From contig JAHWDD010000003.1 in the NCBI GenBank assembly GCA_023897205.1, forward strand, positions 6,079,665-6,143,664: a stretch of DNA of 64,000 nt. Reading direction: 5' to 3'. Positions within the stretch are counted from its first letter, which is position 1. The number at the start of each line of letters is the position of its first letter. Source of the DNA: Exophiala sp. HKRS030. Lineage: Eukaryota; Ascomycota; Eurotiomycetes; Chaetothyriales; Herpotrichiellaceae. Under the pieces are notes generated by a model. That model was not told where the DNA came from. It did no database searches and saw only the letters and a program-made list of their open reading frames with translations. Below are positions 35,857 to 45,801 of the stretch, piece by piece. Made by a program: the position numbers and the translations under genes.

Positions 35857-37733
35857 ATGGTGTCATTGAACAACGGAAATATCAAGAAGTCAGAGCAGAC
35901 ACTCGGGATTTCGGATGCAGCATTAGAGGATGCGGACTGTGTTCAGAGCACGACCAAAGATGGAGAACAATACTTCATGTCTGGATCCAAGCTTGCAATC
36001 CTGATGACTGGTCTGTGTTTGGCACTGTTTCTCATTGGGCTTGACACGGCCATTGTCTCAACCGTATGTCACTCTGGCGTCCTTGTTGACAACCACAGCA
36101 GACTAATTAACAACTCAGGCAATACCTATGATCACTGAGAGATTCCACTCGACAAAAGATGTTGGTTGGTACGGAGCCGCTTACTTTCTGGCGCTGTAAG
36201 AGCTTCTCAATCCCACTCGAGGGGATTTCCGCGTATCTGATGCATGTACAGTTGTTCGCTTCAACCCCTAGGAGGGAAGATCTACGCCGAGTTTTCACTC
36301 AAGGTTGAAACCTCCTTGAAATGATCAACAAACGAAGAGACTAACTCAGCGGCTTTAGTGGACATTTTTCACCTACTTTTCTATCTTCGAACTCGGGAGC
36401 CTCCTTTGTGCCGTCTCAATCAGCTCAAAGATGTTCATTGTCTCAAGAGCTATTGCTGGTGCAGGAGGAGCCGGCATCGTCTCTGGGATCATGACTATTG
36501 TAGCTCATATCATTCCACTAGAGAAACGTCCTGGTGAGTTCGAAAGCTATAGTTGTCAGATATCGTCACTGACAATAATAAGCCTATTTTGCTCTTGGAG
36601 GTGCCACATTTGGCATGGCAACGATCAGTGGCCCGCTGATTGGAGGAGCTCTCACCGAGAAGGCTTCCTGGAGATGGTGCTTCTACATCAATCTTCCCAT
36701 TGGAGCTCTAGCCGTAATTGTTTTCATTGCCTTCTTTCACCCTCCCATCCGTCCGAATGAAGCGCGATCAATATGGGAGAGAGTCAAGAAGCTTGATCTT
36801 ATCGGTGCCGCCCTTTTTCTACCGTCGATTGTCATGCTGCTGCTGGCCCTGCAGTGGGGCGGAAACACGTATCCCTGGCACTCGGCGACAATAATCGGCC
36901 TCTTTTGCGGCTTTGGAGGCTTGCTCGCTGTTTTTATCGCCTGGCAGCTATACCGGGGCGATGAGGCCATGATACCTCCTGAGTTCCTGACTCGGAGAAC
37001 CGTCGTCGCCACCTGCTTGACCTCCATGTGTGTATTCGGATCGACGTTCGTCGTTGTGTACTACTTACCAGGATGGTTCCAGGTTGTCAAGGGAGCCTCA
37101 CCCATCAAAAGTGGTGTGATGAATATAGCTCTGTTCGTGCCACAGATAATTGGGTCCATCATTGCAGGGACGATGATCACAAAGCTGGGCTATTGCAATC
37201 CGTGGATCTTGACCGGCGTGGTTTTCTCATCAGTTGCAACTGGAATGTACTCTACCTTCGAAGTCAATACTGGCCACGCTGCATGGATAGGATACCAGGT
37301 TCTCAACGGCCTTGGCACTGGCTTCAGTATGGAGACGCCTCTGTCGCTAGTCCAAACAGTGCTCAAACCCCAAGAAGCATCGGTCGGAATTTCTCTGGTT
37401 ACCTTCTCCCAATTCATTGGAGGATCGATCTTTGTGGCTATCGCACAAACAGTCTTCGCCAATGGCTTCGTATCGCAACTGGCCAAGGATGCGCCAGGAA
37501 TTGATCCCCAGGCATTGCTGCATTTAGGCACAGCTGCATTGCGGAAGTCCGTTACGCCTGAAGAGCTGCCTGCGATACTCCACGCTTTCAACTCTGGAAT
37601 CACGAACACATTCTATGTGGCAGCGAGCGCCTCAACCTGCGCCTTCCTCGCTGCTTTGTTCTTGGAATGGAATAGCGTAAAACCCAAGACGCCTGAAGAA
37701 AAGGTCGCTAAGAGTGAGGAAAATGTTGCATAA
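35857..37733 (+). CDS. MFS exporter, DHA2/14-TM drug and toxin efflux type
   Basis: Five exons: 35857-36063, 36119-36195, 36252-36303, 36359-36533 and 36583-37733; phases close to 553 aa with no lesion. A 45-residue cytosolic N-terminus precedes TM1 (LAILMTGLCLALFLIGLDTAIVST). Then come WYGAAYFLAL, the motif-A-like loop LQPLGGKIYAEFSLK, RAIAGAGGAGIVSG and motif C (GGATFGMATISGPLIGGALTEKASWRWCFYINLPIG), which marks drug:H+ antiporters. This branch includes pumps of mycotoxin and antibiotic clusters. It faces regulator 2 across a shared promoter region. The likely role is export of, or resistance to, a metabolite made nearby; the substrate is unknown. Confidence 0.92.
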
Positions 37734-40194
37734 CGTGAGGGAAAGAGGCGCCGTACCTCCTTCACTATGAAAGAAGATCATCAGGGACAATCCGTCAGAG
37801 ATCACGGATGGCCCGTCATAAATAGATGGATAGATGGCTCGCAGAAGGTCGACAGTACCATCAAGGTTCGAAGAGAGGAAAAGGTGGTGAACTTGGTGCC
37901 CTGAGCTTTGTTTGTGTTGCTGGCCGGTCAAATATTTGTAACATCAGTATCTGTTATCTGTGATAAAGATGCAAGAAGAGACACTGAAAAACAAGAAGGC
38001 CGTATAGGATAATTTGAATACTACAGACCCATCATTATCAGACAACCGGAGAGACCTCTCAAAACTGCCATGAAAATGAATGCTGCGTACAACGAAACTC
38101 GATGGTCTCTACTTGTCAGTGTAGCTTTATTCAGAACTACAGCGCGAACGTGTCTGACTAGTATCGAGTTCAATTACCCCATGCCGGTGATTGTGATATA
38201 CCAGGCGCTGACTAGCGTCTGTCAAACTTCAGGTCCAGGCCAATGGCGCACGGTACGATCGGCTGTCGAGACAACATCCCTGAGAACAAGTCTTGTCGAT
38301 CGAGGCCGTGGATGGTGGCATAGCGGTGCTGTGGGAGATTTCGACGTTCGAATCCAAAGCCATTGCCAGAGCATACTTCCGGGGCGAGCTTTACAGTCAA
38401 CTAAGGGAGGCAACGTTGAATACAAGCCCAGCGATTGAATGCCGGGTCCAGCCCTATATGCCATCGACCATCGATCGCTCCTCTTTGAGTCCGTGCCGAT
38501 GTAAATAAGGATAGCCTTGGTCGGCATATGACAATATGTGCGGTCGTTGGTTAATATAGCTTACACGACGAAAAGGTGTACCCAAGCGGCATGGTTCGTG
38601 AAATGCGAATCTCCTTCGACAACCATTCCACGGCAAGCCACATTGTCGGGACAAGGAATGTGATCCTTGTCTTGAAAAGTGCCGGAGATGACCACGTACT
38701 GCATGTCTCTGGACGGAGAGCTTACCGGCATACCGTTTCTCCCGATCCTCTTGGGGGTAGATCACTGCACAGGCAGAAGAGACACTGATGTTTCCGATAA
38801 GGCCCACTCATACTTCCGAGCGAGGACCTCAAGTGTGCAGACTTCATCGGTCATATAACTGAAGTAAGTCTCCAGAACTCAAATTGACGGCAGTCAACTT
38901 CTTTCGGTGACGCATATAGTCCGAGGGCACGAGGAGGAATATTGAGACTAGAAGTAGAAATCTATGTCGTACATAAAAAGGGTTCATTATCACAATATAT
39001 CCATCGTATCAGGAAGTAGCAAAGTATAATTGGGGTCAGTTAGAACCTTATATAATCGTGCTTGTAGGGAATTTATTGTACACATATCTCAGTAGTGACT
39101 AACCCGTATCCTCTATAGAGGAAAGTCCGAGCGTACCTAGACGTTATATTTAGACGTACATATTATACTAAGTCAAGACTCTAAATCTCTATCTCGGCCC
39201 TGCTCTTGATATCGCAATGATGAAATGGATAAAGATGCTGCTCCAGTGGCTGCCCTCCGAGCCTAGACGAGAGTGATACCGAGAATGGGGAGCTTTGCAC
39301 GCCCGGGCTGCATTGGTCTTAATATACAGATGAACCTCTCGCTGGCAGGGTGGACGTGGGTATCGACGGCGTTACAATCGATGACTGCCGCCCCTCAAAA
39401 AATGAGCACGGTCATGGTGCATCGACGACAGGCGCTGAGTAGTGAGACATCATCTCATTGAGAGATTGGTAGAGCACGTTCGCAACCGGCGATGCTGGGT
39501 TCATGGGTTCTTGCTACCGTATCGCCGTCCGCTGTTTACAACGGAATGTTCGAACTACAGACTGATGCCATGCTCGTTACCAGATATTGCTGGAGGTTGC
39601 ACGTCTTGGGGATCCGGAGTCTAGCCATACACAGCAAGACCAGTCTTTGCTCAGGATTGACCTTACGCCACTCCTCGTTGACGATGTCTCGAGTTCTCGA
39701 CAAGCAGGTCTGTTTTATGCCGCTCTGGCAGTTTTGCCTTCGATAACAGACGAATGGTAATTAAATGTATAGCTTCGCCTGGTGTCGTCCATGACACGGA
39801 CTCCTTTTCACCGTGCGTGAAGACTTTTAAAGTAAATCTAGCGTCGCTCTTGTAGGAAGATGATCGCGGTGTGTCAGAATACTGCTCAACGACAGGGCGT
39901 ATCAATCACTTCGAGTTTCCGCGAATCTTCCTCCGAATTAAAATCGTAGGTGGAAACGGAGATGTGCATCGCCCCAAATTTAGGTCTCTTGGCTGGTTGA
40001 ATTCTGTTTGAACACGTGCGAATCTTCGTCACACCGAAACGATCTCCCAGGAACTTGTCATGATTGTCTGCATGAAAGTGATCATCTGTTGAATGATGAT
40101 ACATGGAACAAAAGATAAGACAAACACCTCGACGATCCCAAACCTCGAGTTGGCCTCAAAAATCCTTTGAAATACACCCACAGAGCTATCCGAG
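37734..40194. other. Gene-poor stretch (2.5 kb)
   Basis: No recognisable gene. Short frames at 38070-38800 on both strands overlap each other and show no domain. The part from about 38920 to 39200 is AT-rich and repeat-like. The 38100-38800 part has higher GC and might be an old gene remnant, but I cannot support a family. Confidence 0.45.
38920..39200. repeat. AT-rich degenerate patch, possible mutated transposon remnant
   Basis: This patch is dense in TA steps, with words such as TATATTTAGACGTACATATTATACTA, and contains the perfect palindrome CCTCTATAGAGG (39110-39121). Composition differs sharply from flanking DNA and resembles the 30.4-30.8 kb patch. RIP-type decay is possible but I could not compute RIP indices, and no element ends were found. 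Confidence 0.35.
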
Positions 40195-41444
40195 CTAGAC
40201 CGTCGGAGTATCAATCTTGATATCCCCGGCAATGTCAGCATTAGCCGTCTCAACTCTGCCGGCACGTCTCTTTTTCAGGACATTTTCAATAAAGGCCTCT
40301 CCAGCTTTGTAACTGCTGCGGACCAACGGGCCACTGGCAACATATAAAAATCCCATGTCCAGAGCTCGTTGCCTCCATAACTCGAACACATCGGGTGTGA
40401 TGTATTCGTGTACTTGCATATGACGCTTTGTTGGTCGCATGTATTGGCCGAATGTGACAACATCCACATCAATATTCCTCAATTCTCGAAGAGCGTCCCA
40501 AATCTGGGGCTCTGTCTCACCCAAACCGAGCATGATAGACGTTTTTGTGATCAAACCTGGTTTTGCCGCTTTGGCCGCCTTCAATACAGAAAGTGACTGG
40601 CGGAAGGTAGCACGACGATCCCGAACCTGTGGTGTCAGGGCTTCAACAGTTTCAACATTGTGTGCATACACGTCCAAGCCTGAATTTGCGACAAGGCTGA
40701 CCATTTCCAAATCACCAGCATAATCACCGGTAAGGCATTCAACAAGGATGTTTGGAGCCTTTGACTTGATCTTGCGAACAGTTTCGGCGAAATGATGAGC
40801 ACCACCATCGGCCAGATCATCCCGGTCCACACTGGTGAGGACTACATATCCCAGACCCCACCTCGACAGCGCCTCAGCAGTATGTTCTGGTTCATGAGGG
40901 TCAAGAGGTGCGGGCGCCTTGGATGTCTTGACACTGCAAAAGCGACATCCTCTTGTGCACGTATCACCCATCAGCATAATAGTTGCCGTAGCCGCAGACT
41001 TGCTGCTTCCACCCCAACAATCGGAAATGTTGGGACACCGGGCTTCCTCGCAAACAGTATGGAGATTGAGACCACGGAGATCGTTCTTGATCTTTTTGTA
41101 AGAAGACGTGTCAGGAATGGGTGTCTTGAGCCATGAAGGTAATCTTGTGATCTTCTTCTGCTTCCCCTTCGGTCCAACCATTGCCGTCTTCAGTTCATAA
41201 GCCTCGGACGGCTTCAAGGGGGTTCGCGACCGGAGACAAAGTCTGAGAATGCAGGGCCAGCATTTAGTTTGTCGGCGAACGAGGTGGCTTTGCTTTTAGG
41301 GGCGATTATGGGGAGGTCGTCGGTAGTGGTGGCGAAGGAACGTGCTGATGCTGATGGTCGGTTGTGTGAAGGAATGAAGACCTTGAATGGCGAGTGCCAT
41401 GGCTGGCCGTTGAGGCAACGATGTCTAGAGATGGCCGCTGCCAT
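40195..41444 (-). CDS. lip5: Lipoyl synthase, mitochondrial (radical SAM), one apparent frameshift
   Basis: One exon, 416 aa when one base is added. The first about 40 residues are rich in Arg/Ser/Ala with few acids, a mitochondrial presequence; the ATG at 41444 is preferred and one at 41480 is possible. Both iron-sulfur ligand sets are present: [12 protein letters not shown] for the auxiliary cluster and CTRGCRFC for the radical-SAM cluster. The C-terminal [14 protein letters not shown] supplies the conserved Arg-x3-Ser-Tyr end. The enzyme inserts two sulfurs into octanoyl groups on pyruvate and 2-oxoglutarate dehydrogenases and the glycine cleavage system. The frame breaks at the G5 run 41218-41222 on the plus strand (C5 in coding sense); a sixth base joins SGREPP to [10 protein letters not shown]. 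The enzyme is needed for respiration and is usually single copy, so this is most likely a consensus error. Confidence 0.92.
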
Positions 41445-41975
41445 GATGAAGATTGATGATGTTGGTAGGCCCCTTGTCAACTTGCTGCCCGCGACGAGGA
41501 TTCTGGGGTAGCTGTGAGAGATCTGGTGGGATGAGTCTTACGGTCGATCTAGGGAAGGGAAGAGGCGAATGACAAAAGGCGAGTATCAAATCGAGGATCA
41601 AAGATGCGCCGCGCTGGGCAGGCAGAGGAAAGAAGGCCGAGGATGACTAAATGCTAACCGTGTTTACCCGATCATCAAGGCAACATTGCCGAAGGCTTGA
41701 AAATCGATGACACGGTGGATTTGTACATACCTACCTCCTTACCTGCTCACAATCGCTTCTTATCCCAGGACACTGATGACTACCGTAATGCTCAAAGGAT
41801 TGCTCACTTTTGATCCTCATCCCATTCTATAATATGTAATACAAGAAAAGGGTATTGTCAAGATGTAAGTTCGCACACCGTCATGACCGACTGTCTTTCT
41901 CATGGTCGTCTTCCTGTAATTCACTCTTCATCCACACGTCCACTTTCTCCTCTGTTTAGTCGTCTCCATATCTCT
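41445..41975. other. Intergenic region
   Basis: 530 bp upstream of lip5 and downstream of the DUF5519 gene. An antisense shadow of the lip5 presequence accounts for the open frame here. Nothing else was seen. Confidence 0.5.
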
Positions 41976-42873
41976 TCAAATGATGTCTTCTCTTCCGGTC
42001 ATGAACCTTGCACTCGCTCGGAGCAGGACGTTTAACACTCTCAATTCAGCGTCATCTCTTGGGGCATATATCAGGAGGAAGGTGTCGCCAATACCACAGA
42101 CAAACTTCTTTTTTCCCGGATACCACCAAGGTTGGGTCCTTGCCAGTCGATGTCTTTGAGCCCAACCCTTTTCTATGACTACTCTTGCATCCGCAGGGGA
42201 GAGGTATAGATGAAGTGAACTTTCTCCATGAATATGACCAATTTCTCCTTTTGTTGCAGTTGCCGTCTCAGGGAGGACCGATCCGTTCTCGAATAGCGAT
42301 GGGTGCACAAAGAGTGCCGAATGGTGTTTCTCAAGCGAGGATAACCTTTGCTCTAGGAAGTCAGGATTGTTCATGACGGTTGTTGTCATCAGTCCAAGGA
42401 TTCGCTAAGCAGTTAGCACAAAGGATAAAGTCTTATGGATCTTCGCATACCTGGTTCATATCTGGCAGGGGTCTTTGATTAAATTGCCGTTGTGGTGCAA
42501 TACCTCGAACATCGGGACGTCCACCTTTCCGGACAGGGAGGGCAATCACACTTTTATGAGCACCAGTTGCCGGATAATCACCTGTCCAGAAAGTATCACG
42601 TGTACTTAGGGTGAAGGGTTTTACGAGGAATGCAACAGTCATCCATCCACGAATATTGTACGGTGGTCCTCCAGGTCCCAAGGCCTTGAAGGCGCGATAG
42701 TCTTGAACACACCATACCAAGCCAAGAAACAACAGAACAGAGAGACCAAGAACTAGAGCAACCGCAGAGAGACCCAGCGTTATTGACAGGCCAGTTAGAG
42801 ATGCGTAATGCATGTCTTTCTGGAGTGAGGAAGCCGCCATGAGGTATTTTTGGAGTGACGGACTCGACGGCAC
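41976..42873 (-). CDS. Luciferase-domain (DUF5519) protein with N-terminal membrane segment
   Basis: Two exons, 42873-42451 and 42404-41976, code 283 aa; ATGs at 42873 and 42840 are both possible starts. One strong TM helix lies near the N-terminus (LGLSAVALVLGLSVLLFLGL, about residues 33-52). The C-terminal domain carries the fungal luciferase-domain signature: GEIGHIHGESSLHLYLSPADARVVIEKGW, then GWAQRH and FLLIYAPRDDAEL, ending with a helix RASARFMTG. The name comes from bacterial-type annotation; light emission is not implied, and the biochemical role of this family in fungi is not known. The upstream side faces a 2.9-kb gene-free stretch. Intact. Confidence 0.75.
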
Positions 42874-45801
42874 AGAGACTCAATGACGGTCAATTTGTGA
42901 TATGAAAAACTGGAAGGATTTGTACCGGTGAAAGAGTGTGGAGGCTATGGAAGAAGAGAGAGGTATTGTGAGGTCGAAGAAAAACTGGAAACATTTGGCT
43001 CGAGAGGTGTTTTTAAAATGATCGGCAGAGGGGTTGGGCGATACTGCAGCGGCAGCGATATGAGGCGGGCAGGAATTGCCTTGACGGGCGAAATCATGTG
43101 TACACAGAGAAAGGACGGTGACTGAGATGCAAGTTTGATTCCAGCTTTGGTAGCAGCGACGTATCGGGTCAGCTACCGTCAGCTAGCAAAGTGTAATGGG
43201 GCAATATTGGGCACTGGAAATTGGAAAAGGGAATAATGGCAGTGGGAAAGGCGTGGAAAGTGGAAAGAGAGCGAGACATTATCTGGACCGTGGACCGAGT
43301 GCGAAGCTCATTTGTGCTTTGGAGCAGAGACAGCGTGTTCGTTGGAGTGACGCAGGCGAAAGGATACTGCATCCGAAGCATGCGCGAGGTCACTTGAACA
43401 TGTTCCTTCAAGGGCTCTGTTTTCCTTTCAGGTCCTGCGTAATGCGCTGCGGCTTGCAGTAACTAGCATCTGAAACTTGGCACAAAAGAGGGAACCCTTT
43501 TTCTGGCCAGGAGGAGTTGTTGTCATCAGCTGATGCAATAGCCTATGACGAAGCTGGTCTCTGGTTTTTCTGGCCACGAGGACAAACGCTCGAACGAAGA
43601 GATGCCCGTGGGTTTCTCGTCTCCAAGGTGTGAAGAGGGTGTCTTATCCATATGTATAGAATCCAAAAAACAAACAAATGTATAAACAGATAAATTCATA
43701 CCTTTTTTGTGCGTCGAGACAAACGCACTTCCCCAACGTTCGAAACAAAACAATCCCACCATGACGCTGCAATCATCCCACGAACACCCTAGTAGAAAAA
43801 AGACAAGAAGAGGGGTGCAAGTCGTCAGGACTCAGGTACGGCGTCCACGAGTCCGCAAAAATGAGGCAACTTGTCAAACCGACGTGGGGAAGAGCGCGGG
43901 ATGTCAGTCAATGTCAGCCAAGTTTAGCCTCACTCAGCCCCTCCTCCTCTCCCCTCCACTCTTCGGTCACAAGTCAGATCATAAGTAGATGGCTCCATAT
44001 GTACGTATAGCAACGGTTAGTCTTCCGGGGGAAGCAGTTTCCATTCCCATGTGACAACTCGGTCATCGGGGCCATGGCTGCTTACAAGGTGAAAGGAACA
44101 AGTCGGAAATGATCGATCAACCAACAGCAAGCAAGCAAGCGCAAAAAAACTCAAGAGACTGAGAATTGTCCCACAGTTGGTAGGTTCTTGGGATTGGGAT
44201 TGGGAAAAAGGTCAGCAGACACTTTGTGGTTTTCCCCTACCTCGCCGGGACCCTGAACTATGGTTTTCGGCGGGGTTTCCCAGGGTTGGGCGCTGGGGCG
44301 CTGGGGCTGGTAAATACATCGTGTTGTCCCACTCTCAGCCTTGTGACATCGCATTTTGTAGGAGGAATGCCAAACGTTGTTGTCGTTGGGAGGGGAGGGC
44401 GATTGTGGGCAATATAGTCGTTTGCTGTCGTTGATAAGTGCACGCTGTTCCTGGCATCGAGATAATTCCAGTTAGGAGTGATACACGATACAGCCAAAAG
44501 ATTCCCAGAGATCCCTCGTATAAACCAAAGGTACTAGTTAGCCATGACACGGTCCCTGGTTCTCTGGGTAGAGGATAGACGAAACCTTCGTACACTGGAC
44601 CGTGGGCTTGCATGTTGTGTGGATAGTGGGAAAACGCAAAGGTGCGGGGCAAGATGCAGCTAAGAAGCCTCGTTGACTAGCTAGTCACCTAGCTGGTACG
44701 GGAGCTGACGGGGGACAGAAAAGAGCAAGAGGGCGTGTGTTCATTGTGTCTTCTTGAGGCGTGTAGGCCTCTCGCAGGGGCTCTGGGCACGTCTTGTGGG
44801 TTACTGTATGTATCGCTCAATGGCTCTATCTTGAAAGGGCGAACAGGCGAGCAGGCAAGTGGGAGGCGACTGCATGGGAATCGCACGGAACATGTACCTT
44901 GATACACTATTTGGTCTAGTTTCTCGACTGTCGTTGCTTACCAGGCTGCCAGGTGTCGGAGCCAGAATGGAGGGAGGCATTTGAATCACGTTCCACCTGC
45001 ATGCACCGTCTCTGAACTAATCAACTAACTAGATTGTTAGTGGGATAGTGGACAGTGGACACTGGTCCTTGGTATGGGTTTTCACGACTAACTAGAGAAG
45101 AATCTGGGGCATCGTGGCCGTTCCATGCCAAAGGAATCTTACTAGCGAGGACGAACCAGGGCGAACAAGGTGGTTTCAGTCAGCCTTGAAAGAGACCTGA
45201 GAGAAGCGGTGGGCCCGGTGTTGCAGCGGGCATGTGCACCGATGCACGTTGCACGTTGGACTTGTGAATCATGATCTGAGACCTTTCTCTACTCTCAGGC
45301 GGATTTGGCTGGAGGTATTGCTCAATAACTTTTGACTTGGTGGCGGTCATGGAACGATTCGTTATGATGAACTATAGCTCTTTCGAGGTCGGCATGGGGT
45401 CTGTCAGGGGTATAGCAAGGCTGTGGTTGAAAAAGGGTACGGCATTATAATTCATCTGGGAAGGTAACAAAGACACTCGAGGTGTATAAAAATGCCTCGA
45501 GGCCCAGAGAGCCGACGGGCCATTATGGTGGACTGATTGTTGGATCGAGGTTAGAAGGATACTTCATTCCTGGACTGAACGAAAGTCGGTGTACACGGGA
45601 TGTGGAAGCCGGCATCTCCAGCCCTTTCTCTCATACTCTCTTCTATCCAAGATCTTGTTAGCGCTCTAGACCTGCAGTCCGTAATCATCATCCTCCGAAG
45701 CATGCCTGAATCCGACACCAATGCCACAAGGTTATGGCGATCTGATCTGATATCTAGATCCGTCCTGATCGTTCGTGGGGTCAAGGTCGACCCCCATCTA
45801 C
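42874..45801. other. Long gene-free stretch (2.9 kb)
   Basis: I found no conserved frame on either strand between the DUF5519 gene and the HET gene. Short frames (43.2-43.4, 43.5-43.8, 44.15-44.65 and 44.7-45.0 kb) overlap in several frames and show no domains. Composition is close to average and not AT-rich, unlike the 30 and 39 kb patches. A non-coding RNA or a very diverged gene cannot be excluded. Confidence 0.45.

Noticed and set aside
38340..38360. tRNA T-loop-like GTTCGAATCC
   Set aside because: No matching T-stem, acceptor stem or A-box about 50 bp upstream; a chance match.
41976..42873. Bioluminescence gene
   Set aside because: The family is only named luciferase-domain; none of the known fungal light-emission genes (luz, h3h, hisps) is nearby.
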